Source: JAOADN01 sp049323795 (GTDB lineage: Bacteria; Pseudomonadota; Alphaproteobacteria; Rhodobacterales; Rhodobacteraceae). From it: a stretch of 55,471 nt of DNA. The translations under genes were made by a program, and so were the position numbers. Within the stretch, counting starts at the first letter, position 1; the number at the start of each line of letters is the position of its first letter. The notes under the pieces were generated by a model. The model saw nothing but the letters and a program-made list of their open reading frames with translations. It was not told the origin of the DNA and ran no database searches. The DNA lies in NCBI GenBank assembly GCA_049323795.1, contig JBMOOH010000052.1:1-55471 (forward strand). The letters run 5' to 3'. Of the stretch, positions 8,388 through 16,285 are shown piece by piece.

Positions 8388-8416
8388 AACCTAGAGAGGG
8401 GGGCGAGGGGGGTCAA
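8388..8416 (-). promoter_or_regulatory. carA promoter
   Basis: On the minus strand TTGACC (8416-8411) and TAGGTT (8393-8388) are separated by 17 bases, close to a housekeeping sigma factor promoter. Transcription would begin near 8380, giving a leader of about 23 bases with the AGGGAG ribosome site. Confidence 0.65.
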
Positions 8417-8514
8417 GGGCACATCCGGTTGTGCGGGGGACCCGGCACCCTGCCCGTTTCGCCGGGTCAGGTCTTCTGCTAGTCTGACGCGGTCCCGGAG
8501 AGGCGGCTCTCGGC

Positions 8515-8650
8515 ATGTCACTCCTTTCATTCGGAGAAGATCGGGAAGCCTCGGGCCAAGCCGCGCTGCTCGCCGCCGCGATCCTTGCCGAGGGGCGGGG
8601 GCTGATCGACGTCTTCAACGCCGCCGGGCTTCTGTCCTGGGGTGGCGGCC
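8515..8650 (+). other. Possible N-terminal piece of the peptidase gene in another frame, or a small overlapping ORF
   Basis: An ATG at 8515 with GGAGAGG upstream opens a frame whose first ~43 residues (MSLLSFGEDREASGQ...) look like an ordinary helical protein. Beyond about 8645 this frame becomes Pro/Arg/Gly-rich shadow sequence, while convincing coding continues in the frame one base further on (peptidase gene). Either a one-base frameshift separates the start from the body of a single peptidase, or a short protein overlaps the peptidase start. The GC-rich run GGGGTGGCGGCCCC at 8639-8652 is a plausible slip or error site. Confidence 0.4.
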
Positions 8651-8653
8651 CCG

Positions 8654-9454
8654 ATGCCGATGCTGGCCCTGAACGCGGCGCGCGCGGACGAGGGGTTCCC
8701 GTTCGGGCCACCCGTCCCGCCGCCCGGGCAGCGGGACGGGGAGGTCTTCCGGCTTGGCGCCCTGCGGGGCAGCCGGCCCTGCCGGCACCTGTCGGAGGCG
8801 CTTGCCTCGGCAACTCCTGCGCGCGACCCGCCGGCCTGGTTCGACGAGGTCCGCCTTCTGATCCTGCCGCCCCCGAGCGCCCATGCCGCCCCCGGTGACG
8901 CGGTCTTTCAGGCGTCCGCCGGGACGCTGGGCTTCGGGGTCGGATGGGGTGCCCGGTCGGGCTTTCTGACCGCCGGGCACGTTGCTGCGGCGGGCGGCGG
9001 CCCGGTGCGCGAGAACGCCCCCCCGATGAACCCGACGGTCGGAAACGTCCTCGTCTCGCGCGATCCCGCGGGGCAGGGAACGATGCCCGGGGCGGACGTC
9101 GCCGTGATCGCCACGGGTGGTGCCCGGCCCGGCCGCGCCCGGATCCCCGTGACCGCCGGGCCCTCCGCGCCCCTTTCCATCCGCGCACGGGGCGGGCTGA
9201 CCGACAGGGTGCGGGCCACAGTGCGGGCCTATGTCCAGTTCTACCATTCCGCGGCGATCGGCGGCACTTGGGGCGACTGCTACATGACCGTGTCGGGCGT
9301 CACCCTGCCGGGTGATTCCGGAGCGCCGGTCGCCTCGGCAGCGGGTGATCCCGTCGGCACCGTCGTCGCAGGCACGCCGGGGCTGTTCGATCTCGTGCAG
9401 GACGTCGGCTTCCAGTTCCGGGCGACCGGGCTGCAGGGCATTTCCGTCATCTGA
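8654..9454 (+). CDS. Trypsin-like (chymotrypsin-fold) serine peptidase
   Basis: 266 residues from the ATG at 8654; a GTG at 8642 and an upstream frameshifted start are alternatives. A complete catalytic triad is visible: His109 in LTAGHVA, Asp148 in GADVAVI and Ser222 in LPGDSGAPV. The first ~85 residues are Pro-rich with no signal peptide, so the protein as read looks cytoplasmic, unlike the usual periplasmic DegP type; no PDZ domain is present. A small membrane protein gene follows after 13 bases. Function is unknown; cytoplasmic trypsin-like domains are sometimes parts of stress or conflict systems, but nothing nearby shows this. Confidence 0.75.
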   Translation: MPMLALNAARADEGFPFGPPVPPPGQRDGEVFRLGALRGSRPCRHLSEALASATPARDPPAWFDEVRLLILPPPSAHAAPGDAVFQASAGTLGFGVGWGARSGFLTAGHVAAAGGGPVRENAPPMNPTVGNVLVSRDPAGQGTMPGADVAVIATGGARPGRARIPVTAGPSAPLSIRARGGLTDRVRATVRAYVQFYHSAAIGGTWGDCYMTVSGVTLPGDSGAPVASAAGDPVGTVVAGTPGLFDLVQDVGFQFRATGLQGISVI

Positions 9455-9467
9455 AGGAGAGTTCGGA

Positions 9468-9677
9468 ATGAACGTCGCACTGTTCTGGGCCTCGCTCGTC
9501 ATGAGCGTCGCGAGCTTCTGTCTCTTCGCGGCGGTCCTGATCGCCGCCCTCCGCGCGAAACCCGGCGGCGGCGGGATGGAGGCGGCGCCCCACAAGGGGA
9601 TCGCGCCCGGCGATGCGGGCGATCTGGCCGGGGCCTTCGGCAAGGCGGGTCCGGCCGCCACGGCGGCGGGCGGCTGA
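9468..9677 (+). CDS. Small single-span membrane protein downstream of the peptidase
   Basis: 69 residues with one hydrophobic helix (about 3-28: ALFWASLVMSVASFCLFAAVL) and a Gly/Ala-rich tail. AAGGAGA lies six bases before the ATG at 9468, 13 bases after the peptidase stop, so the two are very likely cotranscribed and perhaps coupled. No family recognised. It could anchor the peptidase to the membrane or be its partner, but that is inference from position only. Confidence 0.65.
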   Translation: MNVALFWASLVMSVASFCLFAAVLIAALRAKPGGGGMEAAPHKGIAPGDAGDLAGAFGKAGPAATAAGG

Positions 9678-9751
9678 GCCGCCCGCCATCCGCGCGTTGT
9701 GCCCCGGTGCCGGGGGCGCTATCGTCGGGCAACCCACCCGAGGAGGCCCCC

Positions 9752-10210
9752 ATGTCCCTGCGCGAACGTCTCTCTGCGGCGATGAAGGACGCGATGCGGG
9801 CACGCGAGGCCGACCGGCTGTCCGCCATCCGGCTCATCACCGCGGCGATCAAGGACAAGGACATCGCGATCCGGGGAGAGGGGGGCGAAGTGCCGGCGTC
9901 GGACGCCGACCTGATGGCGGTTCTGGCCAGGATGGTGAAGCAGCGGCAGGACAGCGCGAAGATCTATGAGGAAGGCGGGCGGGCGGACCTGGCAGCCAGG
10001 GAACTGGCCGAGGTCCGGGTGATCGAGGAATTCCTGCCCAAACCCCTCTCGGCCGCGGAAACCGCAGCGGCGATCCGGGCGGCCATCGCGGCCACCGGGG
10101 CCACGTCAATCCGCGACATGGGCAGGGTCATGGCGGCGCTCAGGGCCGAACACGCCGGCCGCATGGATTTCGGTGCGGCCGGCCCGCTCGTCAGGGCGGC
10201 GCTCGGATGA
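9752..10210 (+). CDS. GatB/YqeY-domain protein
   Basis: 152-residue YqeY-family protein, related to the C-terminal tail domain of the GatB amidotransferase subunit. The start MSLRERLSAAMKDAMRA and the segment EVRVIEEFLPKPLS are typical. Length matches the family. GAGGAGG lies eight bases before the ATG. In other bacteria the family is linked to tRNA-dependent amidation because of its homology, but the stand-alone protein's role is not settled. YqeY often neighbours carA in alphaproteobacteria; here the peptidase genes sit between. Confidence 0.9.
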   Translation: MSLRERLSAAMKDAMRAREADRLSAIRLITAAIKDKDIAIRGEGGEVPASDADLMAVLARMVKQRQDSAKIYEEGGRADLAARELAEVRVIEEFLPKPLSAAETAAAIRAAIAATGATSIRDMGRVMAALRAEHAGRMDFGAAGPLVRAALG

Positions 10211-10226
10211 CCCGGAGCGACAGCCG

Positions 10227-10550
10227 GTGACCCCCTTCGTCTTCGTCCTCGCGGCGCTTGCCGAGATCGGCGGCTCCTTCGCTTTCTGGGCGGTGCTGAG
10301 GCTCGGGGCGCCGGGCTGGCTGATCGTGCCGGGGACGGCGCTCCTTATGGCCTTCGCCTGGGCGCTGACGCTCGCGCCCGCGGCCTATGCCGGGCGCGCC
10401 TTCGCGTCCTACGGGGGCGTCTACATCACCGCCTCGGTCATGTGGCTCTGGGCTGTCGAAGGCAGGGTGCCGGACAGGTGGGACATCCTCGGGACCGCCG
10501 TGTCGCTCGCCGGTGCGGCGATCATCCTTTTCGGCCCGCGCGGCGCCTGA
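10227..10550 (+). CDS. YnfA-family small membrane protein
   Basis: 107 residues, the usual family length. Four hydrophobic segments (about 2-22, 28-46, 54-76, 84-103) match the UPF0060/YnfA topology, and AYAAYGGVYI-like residues are present as AFASYGGVYI. A GTG start at 10227 is chosen because GGAGCGA precedes it and it gives the family length; ATG alternatives upstream overlap the YqeY gene. YnfA proteins resemble small multidrug-resistance transporters, and an exporter role is plausible but not shown. Confidence 0.88.
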   Translation: MTPFVFVLAALAEIGGSFAFWAVLRLGAPGWLIVPGTALLMAFAWALTLAPAAYAGRAFASYGGVYITASVMWLWAVEGRVPDRWDILGTAVSLAGAAIILFGPRGA

Positions 10551-10651
10551 GCCGGATGACGGTGACCCGCCGGTCGCCGCGCCGCGCGACCCGGGGCGCG
10601 CGCGGCAGCCCTTCCGCGCAGGGCCGGGGGCGGCCCTCCCCGCATCCCCGC

Positions 10652-11134
10652 CTACCTGAAGCGAGCCAGCGCCGCCTCGATCTCGTCCTTCAGCGCGATG
10701 CGCTCGGGCTCCGACAGGAAGGCCCCGATCTCGACCTCGCGGCGCGTGCCCTTCAGCGTCAGGTAGTTCGGCACCGGCCCGCCCCGCCGGTGCAGCCGGA
10801 CGCTGACCCAGTACGAATTGTCGCTCCAGTCGCGTTGCCCGGTCCGGTCGATGCGCGTCAGGTGGGCGCGGCCGGGCGCCAGCGTGAGGCGCTCGGCGAT
10901 CTCGGCCGTTCGCCAGCTCCGCCGGATGGCGATCCACAGGCCGGCGACGACGACGACCACGAACGGCAGGATGCCCCACATCACGGCCTGCCCGAGGATC
11001 GCCACCAGCGGCGCGGCGAAGAGCGCGGCCGTGGCGCCGATGAACCAGACGAATCCGCGCGGCGTCAGCGACCGGTGCGGCCAGAGCGTCAGCACCCGGT
11101 TTCCCTCGGCCGTATCGGACCAGATGTAGGGCAT
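10652..11134 (-). CDS. DUF2244 membrane protein downstream of cytochrome oxidase subunit I
   Basis: 160-residue protein with two transmembrane segments (about 28-44 and 48-70) followed by a soluble domain ending in the conserved FLSEPER-type stretch typical of DUF2244. The family is repeatedly found next to cytochrome c oxidase genes in alphaproteobacteria, as here. Its biochemical role is unknown; a part in oxidase assembly or integral-membrane quality is inferred from context. It reads in the same direction as ctaD, 81 bases behind it, with a hairpin between. Confidence 0.85.
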   Translation of the reverse strand: MPYIWSDTAEGNRVLTLWPHRSLTPRGFVWFIGATAALFAAPLVAILGQAVMWGILPFVVVVVAGLWIAIRRSWRTAEIAERLTLAPGRAHLTRIDRTGQRDWSDNSYWVSVRLHRRGGPVPNYLTLKGTRREVEIGAFLSEPERIALKDEIEAALARFR

Positions 11135-11157
11135 CGTCTCGCTGATCCCGAAAGCGA

Positions 11158-11185
11158 AGGGCCCGGACGCATCGGCCCGGGCCCT
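11158..11185 (-). terminator. Hairpin after ctaD
   Basis: AGGGCCCGG (11158-11166) and CCGGGCCCT (11177-11185) form a perfect 9-bp stem with a 10-nt loop between ctaD and the DUF2244 gene. There is no real T run after it on the minus strand, so it may attenuate rather than stop transcription. Confidence 0.5.
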
Positions 11186-11215
11186 CTCGGTCTTGCGGCC
11201 TCGAGGGCCCCTGCG

Positions 11216-12901
11216 TCAGTGCGCGTGGCTGCGGTCCCAGTCCTCGCGCTTCGGCAGCTGCTCGAACGTGTGCTCGGGCGGCGGCGAGGGCAGGGTCCAT
11301 TCCAGCGTGTCGGCGTATTCGTTCCAGTAGTTGTTCTGCGTCACGCGGCGGCCTGCAAGCAGCGTGTAGAAGACGATGCCGAGGAAGAACACGAACGAGG
11401 CGAAGGATATGAACGCGCCGACCGACGAGAACCAGTTCCAGTAGGCGAAGGCCTCGGGGTAGTCGATGTAGCGGCGCGGCATCCCCTGACGCCCGAGGAA
11501 GTGCTGCGGGAAGAAGGTCAGGTTTACGCCGATGAACATCGTCCAGAACTGGAGCTTGCCGGCCCATTCGGGATACTGCCGGCCCGACATCTTGCCGATC
11601 CAGTAGTAGATCCCCGCGAAGAGGCAGAAGACCGCGCCGATCGACATCACGTAGTGGAAGTGCGCGACGACATAGTAGGTGTCGTGATAGACGCGGTCCA
11701 CGGGCGCCTGGCTGAGCACGATGCCGGTGACGCCGCCCACCGTGAAGAGGAACAGGAAGCCGAAGGCGTAGAGCATCGGCGTCTTGAACTCGATCGATCC
11801 GCCCCACATGGTGGCGATCCACGAGAACACCTTGATGCCGGTCGGCACCGCGATGACCATCGTGGCGAGCATGAAGTAGGACTGCTGCGTCAGGCTCATG
11901 CCGGCGGTGTACATGTGGTGCGCCCAGACGACGAAGCCGAGGACCCCGATCGCCACCATCGCATAGACCATCGGCAGGTAGCCGAAGATCGGCTTGCGGC
12001 TGAAGGTCGAGATGACGTGACTGATGATCCCGAAGCCCGGGATGATGATGATGTAGACCTCCGGATGTCCGAAGAACCACAGGATGTGCTGGTAGAGGAC
12101 CGGGTCCCCGCCACCCGCCGGCTGGAAGAAGGTCGTCCCGAAGTTGCGGTCGGTGATCAGCATGGTGATCGCGCCCGCAAGGACGGGCAGCGCCAGCAGG
12201 ATCAGCCAGGCGGTGACGAAGATCGACCAGGCGAAGAGCGGCACCTTGTGCAGCGTCATGCCCGGCGCGCGCATGTTGAGGAAGGTCGTGATCATGTTGA
12301 TCGCGCCGAGGATCGACGAGGCGCCCGAGAGGTGCACCGCGAAGAGCGCGAGGTCGGCGGCATAGCCGGACTCGCCCGTCGAAAGCGGCGGATAGAGCAC
12401 CCAGCCCAGTCCCGCCCCGCGCTGCCCCTCGCCCCCCGGCATGAACACCGACAGCACGGCCAGCGACGTGCCCGCGACATAGAGCCAGTAGGACAGGTTG
12501 TTCATCCGCGGGAAGGCCATGTCCGGCGCACCGATATGCAGCGGCATGAAGTAGTTGCCGAAGCCGCCGAACAGCGCCGGGATCACCACGAAGAACATCA
12601 TCAGGATGCCGTGGGCCGTGATAATCACGTTCCACAGATGGCCGTTTGGCGTGCATTCCCCGACCGCGGCCGCGGTGAAGCGCGCCCCTTCCAGGCACAT
12701 GTACTGCACGCCCGGGTACATGAGCTCGAGGCGCATGTACACGGTGAGCAGGACCGCGACGAACCCGACGATCCCCGCCGTGAACAGGTAGAGGATGCCG
12801 ATGTCCTTGTGGTTGGTGGACATGAACCAGCGCGTGAAGAAGCTGCGATGGTGCTCGTGCCCATGGTCGTGCCCGTGCCCCTGGACGGTTGCGTCGGCCA
12901 T
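11216..12901 (-). CDS. ctaD: Cytochrome c oxidase (aa3 type) subunit I
   Basis: 561-residue catalytic subunit of the terminal oxidase, with 12 transmembrane helices. The His-rich N-terminus (GHGHDHGHEHH) precedes FMSTNHKDIGILYLF. The heme-copper centre motif WFFGHPEVYI (with the His-Tyr crosslink pair), the HH copper ligands in VVWAHHMYTAG, and the heme ligands in YYVVAHFHYV are all present, as are D-channel and K-channel type residues (NGH near the start, SIEFKTPM). It oxidises cytochrome c and pumps protons. The ATG at 12901 follows AAGGAGA. A promoter is seen at 12986-13014. Subunits II and III are not in the window. Confidence 0.98.
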   Translation of the reverse strand: MADATVQGHGHDHGHEHHRSFFTRWFMSTNHKDIGILYLFTAGIVGFVAVLLTVYMRLELMYPGVQYMCLEGARFTAAAVGECTPNGHLWNVIITAHGILMMFFVVIPALFGGFGNYFMPLHIGAPDMAFPRMNNLSYWLYVAGTSLAVLSVFMPGGEGQRGAGLGWVLYPPLSTGESGYAADLALFAVHLSGASSILGAINMITTFLNMRAPGMTLHKVPLFAWSIFVTAWLILLALPVLAGAITMLITDRNFGTTFFQPAGGGDPVLYQHILWFFGHPEVYIIIIPGFGIISHVISTFSRKPIFGYLPMVYAMVAIGVLGFVVWAHHMYTAGMSLTQQSYFMLATMVIAVPTGIKVFSWIATMWGGSIEFKTPMLYAFGFLFLFTVGGVTGIVLSQAPVDRVYHDTYYVVAHFHYVMSIGAVFCLFAGIYYWIGKMSGRQYPEWAGKLQFWTMFIGVNLTFFPQHFLGRQGMPRRYIDYPEAFAYWNWFSSVGAFISFASFVFFLGIVFYTLLAGRRVTQNNYWNEYADTLEWTLPSPPPEHTFEQLPKREDWDRSHAH

Positions 12902-13242
12902 GCGTCGTCTCCTTATGGTTCCCTGGCGCCCGGGTTCAAGGCATGGCGATGCCGTCCGCCGCCCCGGCCTGCTGCTTTGCTGCTTCTAATAGGACGGCGC
13001 GCGCGGTCGGGCAACGGTCGAGTGGCCTCCCGCACGGGAAAAATTGCCGCAACCCCCGGACCTTCCGAGAAGGGGGGCGGCCGCGGGTTCGGCCGGAGGG
13101 CGGGGCCGGCCCCGTGCGCGGAATCTTGCGTCAGGGCGCTTGGGACCGTGTTTCCGGGCTCGCCGGCCGTCGTGTGCTGCGCTAGCTCTTCTTGACCGGA
13201 GGGCGCCAACCCAGGCCGCCCGCATGACAAGGAAATCCGAAG
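12902..13242. other. Divergent intergenic region between ctaD and the HdeA-like gene
   Basis: 341 bases with no convincing gene. It contains the ctaD promoter and an otherwise GC-rich tract. A short direct repeat (GCTGCTTTGCTGCTT, 12971-12985) lies in the predicted ctaD leader. No convincing promoter was found for the HdeA-like gene. Confidence 0.5.
12986..13014 (-). promoter_or_regulatory. ctaD promoter
   Basis: On the minus strand TTGCCC (13014-13009) and TATTAG (12991-12986) are spaced by 17 bases. Predicted initiation near 12979 gives a leader of about 78 bases. Confidence 0.55.
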
Positions 13243-13524
13243 ATGAAGACCACCCTCTCGATTCTCGCCCTCGCCCTCGCCCTCGCCGGCCCGGCCCTTG
13301 CGCAGGAGACGAAGATGGACGTCTCGAAGATGACCTGCAAGGAGATGGCCGCGATGGACAAGGCCGGCATGATGAGCACCGCCATGGCGGTCAGGGAAGC
13401 GGCCAAGTCCGGCGGCATGGCGATGATGGACATGTCGGACGAAGACCTCGTGAAGGCCATCGGGGACAAGTGCAAGGGCAACGACGGCATGATGATCATG
13501 GACGCTATGCCCAAGAAGATGTGA
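13243..13524 (+). CDS. Methionine-rich HdeA-like small periplasmic protein
   Basis: 93 residues: a signal peptide (1-20, ending ALA before QE) and a 73-residue mature part. Two cysteines (MTCKEM at 32 and DKCKG at 76) are placed as in HdeA/HdeB acid chaperones, which use one disulfide. The mature part holds 16 methionines, many in MM pairs, which is unusual for HdeA and could mean metal (copper) binding or oxidant scavenging. AAGGA precedes the ATG. It is divergent from ctaD. The HdeA assignment is by pattern only; the Met content leaves a metal-related role open. Confidence 0.75.
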   Translation: MKTTLSILALALALAGPALAQETKMDVSKMTCKEMAAMDKAGMMSTAMAVREAAKSGGMAMMDMSDEDLVKAIGDKCKGNDGMMIMDAMPKKM

Positions 13525-13535
13525 CCGGTATGGCT

Positions 13536-13579
13536 CGCCCGGCCGGATGCTCCGGTCCACCGCGGCATCCGGCCGGGCG
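13536..13579 (+). terminator. Perfect 15-bp stem-loop after the HdeA-like gene
   Basis: Arms 13536-13550 and 13565-13579 are perfectly complementary (CGCCCGGCCGGATGC) around a 14-nt loop, 12 bases after the stop codon and before the convergent lipB end. There is no T run; likely a bidirectional transcript end or RNA-stabilising hairpin. Confidence 0.6.
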
Positions 13580-13676
13580 GTCTTGGCATAGCCCCGCGCC
13601 CTGACGGGCGGTCGATCGGAGCGGTCCTTCCGGATGCCCGGCGCGCCGCGCTGCCTCTGGAAGGGCCCGTCCGCGA

Positions 13677-14450
13677 TCACGCGTCCCGGCACGACGGCAC
13701 CGTGGGGGTCGTTCCCCGGTCAGTCTCGGAAGCATGGGGATCCCTCATGCCTCCCACCGTGCGCCCGAACGTCGCGCGGAGCGCGACATCGAGGTCGCCC
13801 ATCGTCACGGGCAGACCCAGGTCCACGAGGCTCGTGACGCCATGCCCGCTGATCCCGCAGGGCACGATTCCGGCATAATGTGACAGGTCGGGCTCGACGT
13901 TGATCGAGATGCCGTGCCAGCTGATCCACCGGGTCAGGCGCACGCCGATCGCCGCGATCTTGTCCTCCGCCGGGGTGCCGTCGGCGAGGGGCGGCCTGTC
14001 CGGGCGCACCACCCACACCCCGACGCGCCCCGCCCGCCGCTCGCCGCGGACGCCGAACTCGGCCAGCGCGGCGATCACCCAGTCCTCGAGCGCGGCCACG
14101 AAGCGCCGCACGTCGCGGCCGCGCGCGCCGACATCGAGCATGACATAGGCGACACGCTGCCCAGGACCGTGATAGGTGAACTGCCCTCCGCGGCGCGAGA
14201 CATGCACGGGAAACCGTCCCGGATCGAGAAGATCGGCGGGGTCGGCGGACGTTCCGGCGGTGTAGAGCGGGGGATGCGCGAGCAGCCACACGGCTTCGCC
14301 GGCCTTGCCCGCGGCGATCGCGCGCACCCGCGCCTCCATCGCCGCCACCGCGTCCTCGTAGGGAACCGTGCCGGGGCTCGCGATCCATTCGACCGGCCCG
14401 GGGCTCGCCGCCCGGGTTCCGCCACTGCCGCGATCGGGTCCGGGGTTCAA
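13677..14450 (-). CDS. lipB: Octanoyl-[acyl carrier protein]:protein N-octanoyltransferase
   Basis: Transfers octanoate from acyl carrier protein to lipoyl domains of pyruvate and 2-oxoglutarate dehydrogenases, the first step of de novo lipoate attachment. 257 residues from a TTG at 14450. Motifs RRGGQFTYHGPGQ (86-98), the lysine in EDKIAAIG (K164) and the nucleophilic Cys in IVPCGISGHG (C198) are present. No ATG or GTG fits in frame before the conserved core, so TTG is the best start, although its ribosome site (GGCGGA) is weak. lipA is not in the window. Confidence 0.92.
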   Translation of the reverse strand: MNPGPDRGSGGTRAASPGPVEWIASPGTVPYEDAVAAMEARVRAIAAGKAGEAVWLLAHPPLYTAGTSADPADLLDPGRFPVHVSRRGGQFTYHGPGQRVAYVMLDVGARGRDVRRFVAALEDWVIAALAEFGVRGERRAGRVGVWVVRPDRPPLADGTPAEDKIAAIGVRLTRWISWHGISINVEPDLSHYAGIVPCGISGHGVTSLVDLGLPVTMGDLDVALRATFGRTVGGMRDPHASETDRGTTPTVPSCRDA

Positions 14451-14774
14451 GGTTCCGCCATTGTGCTGTCCGAAGGTGGGCCATGCGAGGCAGGGCGGGC
14501 TTGCCGCTGCGGCCTGCGCCGGATGAGGAGATGGAATGATTCCGGGGCGGATTGCAACAGGGCGCGTCGCTCCGGCCCCGGCGACGGGGGCGGCGGCGCG
14601 CCGGCCTCTGCCGAAGCCGGGCTATCCTGCGGCCCCCCCCCGGTCGCCGGACAGATCACCGGCGGGCCCGGCGCGGCGGCACCCCGGGTCGCGGGTGAAT
14701 TTGCGGCTGTGCCCTGCAAATCCCCCTTCACATCGCGCGACCCCTTCGCTATGAACCCGTCACCTCCAGAACGT
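14451..14774. other. Gene-free region between lipB and tRNA-Leu
   Basis: 324 bases without a credible gene. It includes a homopolymeric C9 run near 14636-14644 and a small hairpin ATTTGC/GCAAAT (14699-14704 with 14716-14721). The tRNA promoter lies at its right end. Confidence 0.5.
14727..14755 (+). promoter_or_regulatory. Promoter of tRNA-Leu
   Basis: TTCACA (14727-14732), a 17-bp spacer and TATGAA (14750-14755). Initiation near 14762 would leave a 5' leader of about 13 bases before the mature tRNA. Confidence 0.6.
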
Positions 14775-14861
14775 GCGGTTGTGGCGGAATTGGTAGACGC
14801 GCAGCGTTGAGGTCGCTGTTCCCTAACCGGAGTGGAAGTTCGAGTCTTCTCAACCGCACCA
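14775..14861 (+). tRNA. tRNA-Leu (GAG anticodon)
   Basis: 87 nt. The acceptor stem pairs GCGGTTG (14775-14781) with CAACCGC (14851-14857), followed by discriminator A and an encoded CCA (14859-14861). The D-loop contains GGTAGA, the anticodon stem is CAGCG/CGCTG with loop TTGAGGT giving anticodon GAG (14809-14811), a long variable arm follows (class II tRNA), and the T-arm contains GTTCGAGTC. Reads CUC and CUU leucine codons, of which CUC is heavily used here. Confidence 0.97.
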
Positions 14862-14864
14862 CCG

Positions 14865-14891
14865 GGGCCCCCTTGCGGGGCCCTTCGGTTT
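14865..14891 (+). terminator. Terminator of tRNA-Leu
   Basis: GGGCCCC (14865-14871) pairs with GGGGCCC (14877-14883) around a 5-nt loop, followed by TTCGGTTT, just after the CCA end. Confidence 0.7.
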
Positions 14892-15040
14892 CCGGGGGGC
14901 CGTGATGGTCGCGCAGGGTTTTCGCCCGCGGCCGACCTGCCGGGCGCGCCGTGACGCGGATCGGTGCGGCCCGCCGCACAAGGCGCAGCCGTGTGCCCGA
15001 AAAATGTGCCGCGCCGGATGGTCCCCTGCGCTAAACCATG

Positions 15041-15069
15041 TTGCATTGACCGACGCCCATTGCTTTAGT
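15041..15069 (+). promoter_or_regulatory. Weak candidate promoter of the ABC transporter operon
   Basis: TTGCAT (15041-15046), 17 bases and TTTAGT (15064-15069) in a locally AT-richer stretch about 55 bases before the first gene. A TTGACC at 15046 is too close to any -10. Confidence 0.3.
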
Positions 15070-15124
15070 CACGCGGGTGGAAACAAGACGTGCACAGGCG
15101 CGCGAAGCATCAGGGGGTAAGTGC

Positions 15125-16228
15125 TTGGACGGTTCCCGGGCCGAGACCGCGTTCGTCGAGTTTGACCGCGTCCAGAAGAGCTACGACGGCATCTCGCTCG
15201 TCGTGAAGGATCTCAGCCTGTCGATGCCGAAGGGCGAGTTCCTGACCATGCTCGGCCCGTCGGGTTCCGGCAAGACCACGACCCTGATGATGCTCGCCGG
15301 GTTCGAGACGGCCACGCACGGCGAGATCCGCCTGAACGGGCGCCCGATCAACCAGGTCCCTCCGCACCGGCGCGGCATCGGGATGGTGTTCCAGAACTAC
15401 GCGCTGTTCCCGCACATGTCGGTGGGCGAGAACCTCGCCTTCCCGCTCGAGGTGCGGGGCATCGGCAAGTCCGACCGCGAGGCCAAGATCCGGCGTGCGC
15501 TCGACATGGTGCAGATGGGGGGCTTTGCGAACCGCCGTCCGGCGCAGCTTTCGGGCGGCCAGCAGCAGCGCATCGCGCTCGCCCGCGCGCTGGTCTTCGA
15601 CCCCGTGCTCGTGCTGATGGACGAACCGCTCGGCGCGCTCGACAAGCAGCTCCGCGAGCACATGCAGTTCGAGATCAAGGCCCTTCACGAACGCCTTGGA
15701 ATCACGGTCGTCTACGTCACCCACGACCAGGGCGAGGCGCTCACCATGTCGGACCGTGTGGCGGTCTTCAACGATGGCGTCATCCAGCAGTGCGCGGCCC
15801 CCGACGAGCTTTACGAACGCCCCGCCAACAGTTTCGTGGCGCAGTTCATCGGCGAGAACAACAAGCTGCCCGGCACGATCGAGAAGCTGGACGGCCAGAA
15901 GGCCCTCGTCCGTCTCGACGACGGCGAACTGATCGACGCCACGCCCGTCAACGTGCGCGAGAAGGGACAGCGCACGCTGGTGTCGATCCGTCCCGAACGC
16001 GTCGAGTTCAAGCCCGAGATGATGCCTCCGGGCGCGCATACCATCGATGCCGTGGTGGTCGAAGTGATCTACATGGGCGACATCCTCCGCGCCGTCCTGA
16101 AGGTGGCCGGGTCGGAGGAATTCGTGATGAAGATGCGCAACACGCTGGGCCAGACCCGTCTGCGCCCCGGCGAAACGATCAAGGTGGGCTGGCATCCGCA
16201 GGATGCCCGGGCCCTTGATCCGGTCTGA
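15125..16228 (+). CDS. Spermidine/putrescine-type ABC transporter, ATP-binding protein
   Basis: 367-residue PotA-like ATPase that drives uptake through the two permeases at 19216 and 20519. Walker A GPSGSGKTT, Q-loop, signature LSGGQQQR, Walker B VLVLMDEP, D-loop GALD and the H-loop His in VTHDQGEA are all present, and a C-terminal TOBE domain (about 270-360) completes the family length. I chose TTG at 15125 because AGGGGG lies about nine bases upstream; a GTG at 15077 would add 16 residues without homology. It opens a five-gene same-strand cluster. Confidence 0.93.
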   Translation: MDGSRAETAFVEFDRVQKSYDGISLVVKDLSLSMPKGEFLTMLGPSGSGKTTTLMMLAGFETATHGEIRLNGRPINQVPPHRRGIGMVFQNYALFPHMSVGENLAFPLEVRGIGKSDREAKIRRALDMVQMGGFANRRPAQLSGGQQQRIALARALVFDPVLVLMDEPLGALDKQLREHMQFEIKALHERLGITVVYVTHDQGEALTMSDRVAVFNDGVIQQCAAPDELYERPANSFVAQFIGENNKLPGTIEKLDGQKALVRLDDGELIDATPVNVREKGQRTLVSIRPERVEFKPEMMPPGAHTIDAVVVEVIYMGDILRAVLKVAGSEEFVMKMRNTLGQTRLRPGETIKVGWHPQDARALDPV

Positions 16229-16285
16229 CGCCGGCGCACCGGTGCCGGAAGGAACAATACGAAGTTCAACAGGGGGAGACCACGA

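Noticed and set aside
10191..12698. 835-codon minus-strand frame across ctaD and neighbours
   Set aside because: It lies in a wrong frame of ctaD, which is certain from its copper and heme motifs.
15046..15051. TTGACC as -35 of the polyamine transporter operon
   Set aside because: Only 12-14 bases separate it from any -10-like hexamer, too short for a housekeeping promoter.
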